Shown here in pieces: positions 1 through 9,089 of a stretch of 9,194 nt of DNA. Every line of letters starts with the position of its first letter. Position 1 is the first letter of the stretch. This DNA comes from Bacteroidota bacterium (GTDB lineage: Bacteria; Bacteroidota; Bacteroidia; Chitinophagales; Chitinophagaceae). The DNA lies in the NCBI GenBank assembly GCA_026391115.1, contig JAPLER010000240.1, positions 1-9,194 on the forward strand, in the 5' to 3' direction. The notes under the pieces were generated by a model. The model did not search any database, was not told where the DNA came from, and worked only from the letters and a program-made list of their open reading frames with translations. The translations under genes were made by a program, and so were the position numbers.

Positions 1-3000
1 CCATTGCCTGTTGCAGTACCGGTAAATGTTACTGTAATAGGAGCAGCAGTTGCATTTACTAAAGCACCAGAAATAGTACCGGTAGTTCCATTATCAGCAA
101 TACCTGTTACATTAGTTGTTTCATCTCTACTCCATGTAATTGAAGCAGATAGATCTGAAGAGCTGAATACAATATCTGAAATATTAACTCCACTACAAAC
201 TGTTTGGCTTGCAATATTTCTTGTAACTACAGGCACAGCTTCAATTTCAACATTTGCAGCACTTGAACTATCAGTACATCCGTTTGATGCAATTAATGTT
301 TTGTATGAATATGAACCTGGAGTGTTTTTAACATATACTGTTTGTTGTGTACCACCAGTATAAGGTGTAGTAGCTCCAGAGTTGATATATAAGCCAGCAG
401 TTGGAGCCCAACTAAATGTTGATGTTAGAGTGTAGTAAATTTTGATAGACCAGTTTGTTAAAGTACCCGCATCTGGTGTACCATAATCTCTGATACCTAA
501 TTTCCAAACACCGTTACCTACACTATACAACTCACTAAATGTAGATGCATTTGAAAGTGCAGTAACTGGACCAACACCGCCAACAGCATCAGGTGCATAA
601 ACACCAGTGATGTTATTAGTTGTTGTAGCAGGGAAAGCATCAATACCAGTAGAGCTAACAGTTGTGTTTACAAAATTAGCACCAGCATCGCCAGCACCAG
701 CCACCAAGTTTAATGTTTTACCATTAGGTGCTGTTAGGTTAATTACTAAATCACCGTTATAAGTATGAGTAATATCAAAATTAACATCAATACGAGTGAT
801 AACAGCACCAGTAGGAATATTACTAACACTTACCTGATTGAAAACACCAGCAATACTACCATCAGGAATAGCACTTGTACCAGTACTATTTTTAGTAGAA
901 GATCCAGTTGCTGCAGTGTAAGAACCATCTAATTGTAAAATTGTATTTTGACAAATTGATGAAGATGAAGGGCTAACATTTGCAACACCTGGAGCAGCTT
1001 TTAATGTTACAGTTGCAATAGCAGTTGTACCAGTACAACCATTTGCACTTCCAACTACTGAATAAGTAATTGTCTCTGCAATAGTTGATGATGACTCTAA
1101 AGTTCCAGAAACATTACCCGTTCCACTTGCAGTATTTGTACCTCCCGAAATATTACTTCCAGTTCTTGTCCAAGTGTAAGTAGTACTAGGAACACTATTA
1201 GAATTACCAGCAACTATTGTTGTTAAAGCACTTCCACTACAAATTGTTTGAGAAGAAGGCGTAACAGTAGTTTGTGGTTGATCTAATGTTGTTAAACTGT
1301 TAGAAGTTGTTGCAAAATTTGTAGCATTTGTTACTGTAACTGCTCCATTGCCAAATCCTACAGGAATAGTAATTGTAATTTGTGTTGGAGAATTTACAGT
1401 ATAGCTAACACTTGTTGATCCAATTTTAACATCACTGATTGCATAAAAGTTAGTACCAGTAATTAAAAAACTTGAACCTTCACAAACTGTTGTAGAACTT
1501 AAAGGATCTACAGTTGGAGCTGGTGCAGGGTCTGGATTACCAATTAAGTAATCAGCAGTTTGTCCGCTTGTTAATGACACCGTTGCTGCTGAGTATGGAT
1601 CTGAAGCATTTTGAGCACTTCTAATTGCCCATCCACTACCATAAACAGAGTCAGCAATATTGTAATTGTTATTAGATGCAGTACCACCACTAATCATATC
1701 GCCATTTGCATAGCTAAATTTAGTATAAATAGATGTATGCTCAGTAATACCAGTATTGTTTAAGGTATACTTTCTGTTCAAATAATCAGTTGTACTAATT
1801 CCAGAATGTTGATAACCTAAAGCACTAGGCATACCAGAAACTGTTTTAGCAGAGAATGTTCCACCACTATTTGTAGTACCATTGAAGCCTATGAAAACTG
1901 GTGCATATTGAGTTGCATCTCCAATTTCAAAATTCAAGAAACCACTTACATCGGCAGCTTTAGTTTTTGCTAAAGTACCATTAATGTATCTTGATGAACT
2001 TGCACCACTTATAGAACCAGCTAAACCTAATGTTAATTGATTAGATCCAGTAGTTACTAATCCATTAGTTAAAGTAAGTGCATTATTAACAGTTGTATTA
2101 CCATTTAATCCAACATTGGCAGCATTATTTACTGTTAAATTTTGGTATGGATAAGCTGCATTGATAGATTGCATACTTGTACCATTATAAACAATAGTAC
2201 TTGTGTTGTGGAATGAGAATACGCTAAAGCTATCAGGAGCGTTACTACCTGTAGCACCACTGCTTGAGCCTGAAAGATTTAATGTAGCACCAGAACCCAT
2301 AGTAAATGTTCCACCAGGTGCACTTCTATTTAAATTTTGACCGCTTGGTAAACTTAAACTTGAGTTTGCACCAATTGTTAAATCTCCAACAACTCTTGAA
2401 CCTCTTGAAGTACCTGTACCAGTAATAGTTAAATTAGTTGGCGTTGTACTACCAATTGATAGGTTACCTAAACCATAAGTATTATCATCGCCTTGAGTAG
2501 AAGTGATATTTAATGTTTGGTTACCACCTTTTTCAAAATAATAATTGATAAGATTACCATAATTTAAGAAGGCTTGAGGACCTAAAACTACGTCGCCTTT
2601 TAAAGTAATTGAACCAGGACCACTTGAACTACCACCACCTAAAGATGCTATTCTGTTACCAGTTGCACCAATAGTTGTTGTTCCATAAACTGTGATAGGA
2701 CCAGTAGCAATAGGACCATTTCCTTTACCTGAAGTCAATAATACATTATCAGTTGCTGGAGCTAAACCACCTGTGCTATCATTACTAATAGTTAAATCTC
2801 CTGTAATATCCATTTTATAACCATTGGTAAAAATAAATAATGCCTGACGTTGACCACTAGAACCACCAGCAGTTAAAGGATTATTTGCACCAGTAATTGT
2901 TAAATTATGCATCGTAGCATTTGCATTCAAATATAAATAGTTGATTGTAGTGCTGCTTGGTTGAATATTGTTCGCATTGATTACAACATCCTCACAACTA

Positions 3001-3332
3001 ATTGGTGGGTGTCCTAAACTCCAGTTACCACCTAAGTTCCAGTTAACAGTTGTTCCAGCAAACAGCGTTCCAATAAATGTATTGGTAGTATAAACACCGC
3101 CACAACTTAATGTTGTAACACTACCATTTGCATCGGTGCTTGTGCCACCAGAGTTTCTTGCCTGCACTCTTACATAAATTAATGTGTTAGAATTCTGATT
3201 AGTAACAGATGCACTAGTAACATTTGCATCAACAGTTTGATTTAATGAATATGTTACACCATCCTCAGAAGTATAAACATCAAAGAAATCTTCGTTGCTT
3301 GAATTATCTGTCCAGTTAACTGTAAATGTGAA
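1..3332 (-). CDS. Same giant surface protein, downstream part (FN3, beta-solenoid, TIG, PKD-like, P domain); no C terminus in window
   Basis: From about 3344 to the left edge one minus-strand frame has no stop codon: about 1110 codons from 3332. It continues the preceding CDS after a one-base frame change and has no convincing start of its own. Domains in order, residues counted from 3332: FN3-like (about 1-75, VNWTDNSSNEDFFDVYTSED, then YVRVQARNSGG); a GNW-SLGHPP-SCEDVVIN entry motif leading into a long Gly/Asn/Thr/Ser-rich beta-solenoid-like region (about 90-600) with recurrent DLTI, TLNLSGS and NLTVNN strands; TIG/IPT-like (about 602-680); PKD-like module with SQTICSG (about 684-790); proprotein-convertase P domain (about 805-968) with THTYNGDLVINLTAPNGK and W-KLGIRDYGTPDAGTLTNW; and more PKD-like sequence with SQTVCSG (about 970-1110). 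The P domain and PKD-like modules are usually structural or binding units of surface proteins. No subtilisin domain is visible in this window. A T9SS tail may lie beyond position 1. Confidence 0.82.
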
Positions 3333-6300
3333 ATAGCACTTGGGTTACCCAAATAAGCAGTTGATGTTATATGGAAACCAAAATAATAAGTCCCTGTTGC
3401 ACCAGGTGTAAATGTAGCATATACATATTGTGGCGTTGTATTTCTTAAAGCCGTACCAGTCCATAAAGTAGTTTGGAAATTTGTAGAAATAGCAGAACCA
3501 TTATATACTTTTAATGCTAAATTCTCACCATTGGTAAAGTTAGACTGCCAGAAACTTACAGTGTAAGTTGTTCCAGAATTTAATATAAAACCTGGCGTAT
3601 AAGCAATATCATTGGCAGCACGTGTAGTTGATCCTGTGCCTGCATAAGTACCAGCAGCATCATACCTTAAACAATAAGGAGAAGATTTGATAGTAGCACC
3701 ACCACCTTGTACAGCACCTATTTTCCATACTGCTGCATCGGCATTCACGTTTTCTTGTGTCCAGCAACCAACTGCTGAACCAGAAGCAGGTAAATCTTGA
3801 GTGTTATATACATCAAAATTTTGAGAATAAGGAAGTACAGAACTTGCACCACAAACAGTTGTTGTGCTACCCGTTACATAATTACTATAACAACCATTAT
3901 TAGTTCTTATTCTGTAATAATACAATGTTGCAAAATTCAAATTGCTAACAGTGGTTGTTAAAGCATTAATGCCTGTGGTTGATGAAGCTCCTGTAAAGTT
4001 TGAATTAGTAGCAACGCCAACATCGTAAGTTCTTGCATTGGCACCACCTTCTGTAGGGATAGCCCAAGTAAATACTATGTTATTAACACCACCAGTTGCA
4101 TTTGGCGTAGCCACAACTGTATTTGGAATATTAGAACAAGTAGTAAAGCTATATACTAATGGGCTTGTAGTATTGTAAACTGGACCACCAGTACAACCAC
4201 CACCATTGTAACTGTAAATAGTTACAGTATATGCAGTATTACCAGTCAATCCTGTTAAACTTAAATTTAATGAAGAATTGGCTTGTCTTACAGTTCCACC
4301 ACCTAAGCTATTACCAGAAGTATAAGTTGTTCCATTTGCAGGACCACTAGATAATGCTGATGTGCTTAATACAACCAAGTAACCAGAAGGTGCACCTGAT
4401 GCGGCAGTATATGAGCCATTTAAAGTAGATGTAGTAAAAGTACCTGTAAAGCTTGTTGCTTGAGTAGTTGGGGCAGAACAAGCTGATGCTGTGACAACAG
4501 TAAATGTTCCTTGATTTATTGCATTTCCACAACCATCTGTAACAATTAAGTTACCAGTTGTTGCACCAGCAGGAACAGTTACTATTAATTCTGCAGCCAA
4601 AGAAGAAACTACAGTTGCTGTAGTTCCATTAAAAGTAACTATAGTTATGCCTGCCAAATTAGTTCCTGTAAATCTTACCTGATCTCCAACACTACCAGTA
4701 GTAAGTGTTTGTGAAGATATAGATCCAGGAGCATTTCTTGTTACTGTTGAAGTACTAGTAGAACTACCAAAACTTGTAGTTACACTAACAGTACCAGTAA
4801 CTGGTGTTGAATATCCACTTGCAACTACTGCACTTACAGTATCATTATTTATGTTTGAAAATGATGCAGCAGCAGCTCCTGCTAATGTTGCAGCACTTGC
4901 ACTAGTCAAATCTGCACCATAAATTTTAAATGTGCCACCAGCACAAGCACTACTTGGTGTAGCACCTGCTACTTTAGGTTGATAAATTATTTCATCAGCA
5001 CCCATATCAGGGAAACTTGTACTTCTTGAATTACCATCAATATCTGTAGAAACAAAAGAAGTTAATGGAGTTCCTCCATTATTGATAGCAGCATTACCAC
5101 TTACTAAACTTAAATGTAAATCTGTAGCACTAGTAAAGGTAGGTTGTGCAAAAATACCATTTGCTTCTCTGCCAGTAGATGTTCTCAATCCAGCCAAATT
5201 AACTATTAGACTTGGATTATTTGAGCCTAAATTTGAATTTGCTGTGTAATATGCATTATTGTCTAAGCCCCAAAAAGCATTGGCAGTTGTTGCTGTAAAG
5301 TTAAAATAAGCATAATAATTTATATTTCCTGATGAAGAAGATATATTATTAGCAAAAATGTTATTCTTAACATCCATACATCCTGCATTCGCAGCATTTG
5401 CCAAACTAACAGAAAAAGCTGAGCTTCCATTATTAGGTGAAGTATTTGGCGTTGTTAAATTAACAGAGTTATTATAAATTCTCCAAATTGGATTAGTTGT
5501 TGATGCTGCAGTTGTACTACCAATAGTAGCAATAATACCATGTATAATTAAATTAGTTGTACCAATACCAAAAGCAGAAACGTCACAAACTTGATTGTTG
5601 TATACAATATTGTTAGCGTTGCTAGTATTAGATGTTAAAGTCATACCTCGTCCCGAATAAGCAGCAACAAGACTAGTACTGTTTTGCCTAACTTTTACAA
5701 TTTTGTTATTTGCAATTACAGCTCCAGAAAATACCCCACCAGTTTGAATACCATGAATAGTACCACTACTTGTATCTTGTGTTGTTGATGCACTATTAAT
5801 TGTATTGTTTGAAATCACCACACCAGTAGCATTAGAAATAAATATACCGTTTGAGAAAACACTATCAACAGTATTATTGGTTACAGTCCAGTTGCTTTCA
5901 ACAAAACTTACAACATTATTTCTTATACCATGTTGGCTGTATCCAACTGAATTATTTGTAATTGTATTGTTATTTGCCGCAGCTGGTGTTCCTGGATAAG
6001 GATTAGCAGCAGTTCCACCAGCAGTAGAGGAATTTGACGACCAAATACATGCATAAGTATTCTTGCGGGTACTTCCACGTAGATTACAGTTTTTGATGGT
6101 ATTGCCTGTTGCAGCATCACCTGATAAACTTCCTAACCAAATTACGCCACTAGTAGCTTCAGTTAATAAAGCAGTAGTTCCACCTGTTTTGGCAACAGTA
6201 CCTACAAAATTATTTTGAATAGTTAAATCTTTGCTACTACCTCCAGTAGCATTACTACCATCGATTGTTACATTGTCTGCACCAACCAATCTTGAGTTTA

Positions 6301-6616
6301 AAGCAGCTTGGGCAGTTTCTGTTGAGTTGCCAGTAACAGAAATAGTAATACCGCCTGTGTGTGTACCAGCATTTATGGCATCAAATGCTGCTTTTAAAGT
6401 AGAATAACTGGTAGGGCCAGTAGTTCCACCAGTTGCAGTAACACTCATTTGAGAGTGTGCATTAAACGAAAATGCCATAATAAATAAACAGACTAGCCAA
6501 TGCGATAAACGCATTTTTTTCCTGTTATTTACTTTGACATCTGTTAGAAGTGTGGTTACCACTTTTTGGGTAACAGCTTCTGATTTTTTTTGAGAAGTGT
6601 AGTTTGTTTTTCTCAT
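3254..6616 (-). CDS. Giant multidomain secreted surface protein, N-terminal part (beta-helix/TIG/FN3/jelly-roll), frameshifted
   Basis: Exported, probably adhesin-like surface protein of unknown ligand. Numbering from the ATG at 6616: hydrophilic, basic extension (1-34); signal peptide core (35-55, hydrophobic WLVCLFIMAFSF, probable cut AHS|Q); right-handed parallel beta-helix (about 56-545) rich in N-N-x-I/V rungs, closing with DIDGNSR...DMGADE, the usual end motif of such helices in Bacteroidota; two TIG/IPT-like domains (about 547-705); two FN3-like domains (about 711-920); and a jelly-roll of the choice-of-anchor type (about 924-1095). Around 3331-3333 the frame is lost and an out-of-frame tail reaches a stop at 3254, while the -1 frame continues as sensible protein (next entry). 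Start choice is uncertain. The ATG at 6514 has an SD-like AGGA and gives an ordinary signal peptide. The frame is open back to 6694 (GTG at 6682), and the residues before 6514 look coding, so 6616 is preferred weakly. No catalytic residues were recognised. Confidence 0.85.
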   Translation of the reverse strand: MRKTNYTSQKKSEAVTQKVVTTLLTDVKVNNRKKMRLSHWLVCLFIMAFSFNAHSQMSVTATGGTTGPTSYSTLKAAFDAINAGTHTGGITISVTGNSTETAQAALNSRLVGADNVTIDGSNATGGSSKDLTIQNNFVGTVAKTGGTTALLTEATSGVIWLGSLSGDAATGNTIKNCNLRGSTRKNTYACIWSSNSSTAGGTAANPYPGTPAAANNNTITNNSVGYSQHGIRNNVVSFVESNWTVTNNTVDSVFSNGIFISNATGVVISNNTINSASTTQDTSSGTIHGIQTGGVFSGAVIANNKIVKVRQNSTSLVAAYSGRGMTLTSNTSNANNIVYNNQVCDVSAFGIGTTNLIIHGIIATIGSTTAASTTNPIWRIYNNSVNLTTPNTSPNNGSSAFSVSLANAANAGCMDVKNNIFANNISSSSGNINYYAYFNFTATTANAFWGLDNNAYYTANSNLGSNNPSLIVNLAGLRTSTGREANGIFAQPTFTSATDLHLSLVSGNAAINNGGTPLTSFVSTDIDGNSRSTSFPDMGADEIIYQPKVAGATPSSACAGGTFKIYGADLTSASAATLAGAAAASFSNINNDTVSAVVASGYSTPVTGTVSVTTSFGSSTSTSTVTRNAPGSISSQTLTTGSVGDQVRFTGTNLAGITIVTFNGTTATVVSSLAAELIVTVPAGATTGNLIVTDGCGNAINQGTFTVVTASACSAPTTQATSFTGTFTTSTLNGSYTAASGAPSGYLVVLSTSALSSGPANGTTYTSGNSLGGGTVRQANSSLNLSLTGLTGNTAYTVTIYSYNGGGCTGGPVYNTTSPLVYSFTTCSNIPNTVVATPNATGGVNNIVFTWAIPTEGGANARTYDVGVATNSNFTGASSTTGINALTTTVSNLNFATLYYYRIRTNNGCYSNYVTGSTTTVCGASSVLPYSQNFDVYNTQDLPASGSAVGCWTQENVNADAAVWKIGAVQGGGATIKSSPYCLRYDAAGTYAGTGSTTRAANDIAYTPGFILNSGTTYTVSFWQSNFTNGENLALKVYNGSAISTNFQTTLWTGTALRNTTPQYVYATFTPGATGTYYFGFHITSTAYLGNPSAISHLQLTGQIIQATKISLMFILLRMV
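3331..3333 (-). other. Apparent -1 frameshift site inside the giant surface-protein gene
   Basis: On the minus strand the upstream frame reads ...GNPSAI and the downstream frame reads FTFTVNWTDNSS.... They meet at a TTT run (AAA on the plus strand). One extra T would join them as ATT-TTC-ACA. The downstream frame has a TAA at 3345-3347, so the change must lie between there and the stop at 3254. No X-XXY-YYZ slippery heptamer is in register, so programmed frameshifting is not supported. The last strand of the jelly-roll (usually containing IDDI) and the first strand of the FN3 are both absent, so the lesion may be larger than one base. A sequencing or assembly error and a real mutation cannot be told apart here. 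Confidence 0.8.
6555..6574 (-). other. Small hairpin near the alternative starts of the giant gene
   Basis: GTTACC (6555-6560) and GGTAAC (6569-6574) form a 6-bp stem with an 8-base loop, nested within a wider CTGTTA (6541-6546)/TAACAG (6571-6576) pair that partly competes with it. If translation starts at the ATG at 6514, this lies in the 5' leader about 40-60 bases upstream. If it starts at 6616, it is within the coding sequence. No T run follows on the transcribed strand, so it is not a terminator. It may be coincidental. Confidence 0.3.
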
Positions 6617-6778
6617 ACAATTACAGATTGGTTTTAGTGAAAAAAAAATTAATTGTTGTTTTGGGAAGTAGAAACTTCTCACTTTTTTGTGGTATCATAG
6701 GTTACGGTTTTAGGGAACGTTTTTTTATTTAGTTTATTGTACAATAAAATAAAATATAAAAAGTTTTGCAATGTATAG

Positions 6779-6801
6779 AAAAAAAAAAAAAAAAAAAAAA
6801 A
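6779..6801. repeat. Homopolymer tract of 23 A
   Basis: An uninterrupted run of 23 A on the plus strand lies in the divergent intergenic region. It abuts the candidate -33 element of the minus-strand gene. Runs of this length are prone to slippage in replication and in sequencing, so the true length is uncertain. Confidence 0.95.
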
Positions 6802-6818
6802 TTAACATTTTTTTAATA

Positions 6819-6831
6819 TTTTTTTTTTTTT
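6819..6831. repeat. Homopolymer tract of 13 T
   Basis: An uninterrupted run of 13 T lies 17 bp to the right of the 23-A tract, with a shorter T run (6808-6814) between them. The A and T tracts are mutually complementary, but a hairpin made only of A-T pairs would be weak. Confidence 0.95.
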
Positions 6832-6899
6832 AGTAAAATAATAAATATTTGATATTAATTTTTATTTAGATTGCACCCCTAAATTAATTATTTAAGATT

Positions 6900-9089
6900 A
6901 TGAAGAAAATTTTATCCTCTATTATTATTGTCTTGTTATGCAAGTTTTCAATTGCTCAGTATTTTAATTATCCAGCTTCCGGTGTTAGTTTTGTTACTGG
7001 TCTCAATTATACAGACTTAGGTGGTAATGGTACAAAAATTACTACCAACTACAAAGGTCAGCCAATGGGCGTTCAAAACGATAATTCATCTATACAGAAT
7101 ATTGGTTTTACCTTCAACTTTGCGGGTATCAACTTCCAACAATTTGTATTACATACAAATGGGTTTATTAAACTAGGTACAGATAGTACAAATCTTGATG
7201 ACTCTTATAATGTTTTGTTTGGAAATGATGCCAATACACAAAATGTAATTTATCCATTTAATAATAAATTATTAGGTTCAAATGGTTCTACAGAATTTAG
7301 GATATATACACAAGGTACAGCTCCAAATAGAACCTGTACTATACAATTTAGATCTTTAACTGATAGCGGTTGTAGCCAGTGCTCTAACCCCAATGGCTTA
7401 TCAACTCAAATTCAATTTGGCAATATAGAATTTCAAATTGTTTTATACGAAACTACAAATGTTATTGAGTTTGTTTATGGCACATTTTTAAGCAGTGGAA
7501 ATACTGCTGGATACGTTCCATCTAACTGTGGTATAAAATTAAATAGTCAAAAAAATTCTACCAATATTACCAAAGCATCAGCTACTGCTTTTTCTGCAGC
7601 TCAGTTTTTAGATGGTCCTTATACTGGTAATAGTTTCAACACACGTAATGATAATTTGCCTGCTTCTGGGTTTACATACAGATTTACACCAGTTAATGTT
7701 TTAACTAATAACACTCAAATTTTAAGCGTTCGTTACAATGGTAAAATATCTAAAAACTATAATCATCAAATAAGCACTGTAATTAGAAATATTGGTAAAA
7801 CAAATTATACAAATTTTCCAATAACAATGACTACTACTGGTGCAAATACATATAGTAGAACAATTACGCTTGCCAATTTTAATGGTGGTGACATTGATAC
7901 TATTTATTTTAACCCACCAGCATGGGCAAATGCTGGGAATACATTCTCTGAAATAAAGTTACCTAGCGACGATGATAATACAAATAATATTGATACAGCC
8001 AAACAATTAGTAACAAACAATATCATTGGTACAAGTTTCGATACGTCTATTGTTGCCAGTGTAGGTTCAACAAGCAATCAAATAGAAATGGCAACCTTCT
8101 TTAAAAATAATTCTACCAATAAAATTACCAGCCTTTCTACTTACATTAGTGGTGCTGGCAGACAATACAGATTTTATGTTTATGGAGTTAGTGCAGATAC
8201 ACCAAAAACAAAACTTTACCAAGGCACAACATTAACAAGTGTTGCAGGTAAAAATACTTTAAACCTTGCTCCTGCACAATATATCAACGTTACAGGCGAT
8301 TTCTTTGTTGTTGTGGTTCAAATAAGTGCTACTGTCAATTTGGGACAGGCATATAAAGTAGAAAATTATTTACGTCCAAAATATTTTTATTTCAGAAGCC
8401 CACAAGGTTCAAGTATTGCACCTACCTCTGCTTGGTTCGATGCATCAACATCAACTTTGCCATTTACTAAATTTATGATAGATGCAACTTTCCAAAATCC
8501 TCCAACAAGTCCGGTTGATACAACCCTATTACCAGTTAAATTTAATTATTTCACAGGTATAAAAGAAGGAAAAAATAATATTCTAAACTGGCAATCAAGT
8601 TCAGAAATTAATAGTCTTGGTTTTGAAATTCAACGCAGTGCTAATGGAAAGGATTTTGTAAAAATTGGTTTCGAAAACTCAAGAGGTGGTGCAACTACAA
8701 TAGCAACTTATAGCTTTTTAGATACTAAGCCACTTACAGGAATTAATTATTATCGTTTACGTCAGTTGGATAAAGATGGTAAAGAATCATTCTCAGAAGT
8801 TATTTCAATTAATACAAACGAAAAATTGAAATTAGAAATAGTTAGTTTATTCCCTAATCCTTCAAAGGAAAATGCAAGCATAATTTTCAATAGTGCGTCA
8901 GTAAATAAAATGAATATTACTGTTACTAACTTGCAAGGAAAAGTTGTATTGTCTCAAATAATTAATGCAACGAAAGGAGAGAATAGAGTGCAATTAAATA
9001 CTGCTAATTTACCTGCTGGTAATTACTTAATTAATATTGCAGAAATGAATACTGAAAATGCAGTAACAACTAAGTTTGTTAAATTATAA
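6900..9089 (+). CDS. T9SS-exported cell-surface or secreted protein of unknown function
   Basis: Complete 729-residue protein. Residues 1-19 form a type I signal peptide (MKKI, hydrophobic SSIIIVLL, cut probably SIA|Q); the Cys at 14 is not in a good lipobox. About 20-262 is a lectin-like beta domain common at the N terminus of Bacteroidota exported proteins, with IGFTFNFAG...HTNGFIKL and a C-x-x-C (SGCSQCSNP). About 265-372 resembles a CARDB-type beta-sandwich (VRNIGKTNYTNFPITM). About 375-540 is a further beta-rich region with no clear family. About 544-640 is the LPVKFNYFTG...NWQSSSEINSLGFEIQRS module that usually precedes sorting tails. About 649-729 is a T9SS type A C-terminal sorting domain (SLFPNPSKENASI, NLQGKVV, LPAGNYLINI, final TTKFVKL). 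Export would be by Sec, then the T9SS pore, with the tail normally removed. The ATG is directly followed by the signal peptide and has no Shine-Dalgarno sequence. It is divergent from the giant gene and followed by a strong terminator, so it is probably monocistronic. No enzyme motif was seen. Confidence 0.93.
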   Translation: MKKILSSIIIVLLCKFSIAQYFNYPASGVSFVTGLNYTDLGGNGTKITTNYKGQPMGVQNDNSSIQNIGFTFNFAGINFQQFVLHTNGFIKLGTDSTNLDDSYNVLFGNDANTQNVIYPFNNKLLGSNGSTEFRIYTQGTAPNRTCTIQFRSLTDSGCSQCSNPNGLSTQIQFGNIEFQIVLYETTNVIEFVYGTFLSSGNTAGYVPSNCGIKLNSQKNSTNITKASATAFSAAQFLDGPYTGNSFNTRNDNLPASGFTYRFTPVNVLTNNTQILSVRYNGKISKNYNHQISTVIRNIGKTNYTNFPITMTTTGANTYSRTITLANFNGGDIDTIYFNPPAWANAGNTFSEIKLPSDDDNTNNIDTAKQLVTNNIIGTSFDTSIVASVGSTSNQIEMATFFKNNSTNKITSLSTYISGAGRQYRFYVYGVSADTPKTKLYQGTTLTSVAGKNTLNLAPAQYINVTGDFFVVVVQISATVNLGQAYKVENYLRPKYFYFRSPQGSSIAPTSAWFDASTSTLPFTKFMIDATFQNPPTSPVDTTLLPVKFNYFTGIKEGKNNILNWQSSSEINSLGFEIQRSANGKDFVKIGFENSRGGATTIATYSFLDTKPLTGINYYRLRQLDKDGKESFSEVISINTNEKLKLEIVSLFPNPSKENASIIFNSASVNKMNITVTNLQGKVVLSQIINATKGENRVQLNTANLPAGNYLINIAEMNTENAVTTKFVKL

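Larger units (their letters stand above)
6617..6899. promoter_or_regulatory. Divergent intergenic region with weak Bacteroidota-type promoter candidates
   Basis: This strongly AT-rich gap separates two divergent genes, so both promoters should lie here. On the minus strand, TATATTTT (6751-6758) resembles the -7 element TAnnTTTG with one mismatch, and a TTTC at 6778-6781 sits 19 bp upstream in the place of the -33 TTTG. On the plus strand, TTTG at 6848-6851 is followed 15 bp later by TAGATTGC (6867-6874), a poorer match with short spacing. Neither gene has a convincing Shine-Dalgarno sequence just before the chosen start, as is common in this phylum. No ORF, RNA gene or clear operator palindrome was seen. 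The homopolymer tracts are listed separately. Confidence 0.3.

Noticed and set aside
4..363. Plus-strand open frame of 119 codons
   Set aside because: It lies wholly antisense to the giant gene, whose minus-strand frame here encodes recognisable PKD-like and linker sequence. It has no domain and no start context, so it is a codon-usage shadow.
3325..3345. Programmed -1 ribosomal frameshift
   Set aside because: The direction fits, but no slippery heptamer is in register, no stem-loop or pseudoknot stands out downstream, and the domain edges on both sides are incomplete, which points to an indel.
4347..4532. Minus-strand open frame of 61 codons
   Set aside because: It overlaps the FN3/TIG region of the giant gene in another frame, and its Cys/Tyr/Ile-rich composition is unlike a real protein.
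5805..5999. Plus-strand open frame of 64 codons
   Set aside because: It is antisense to the beta-helix coding region and its residues mirror the Asn/Thr repeats; a shadow.
5923..6120. Minus-strand open frame of 65 codons
   Set aside because: It overlaps the beta-helix region in another frame, with no domain or initiation signal.
6900..6959. Lipoprotein signal with Cys 14 of the plus-strand protein
   Set aside because: The residues before the Cys (VLL) lack the small residue at -1 required by a lipobox, and a good type I site (SIA|Q) follows. The T9SS tail also fits a type I signal peptide.
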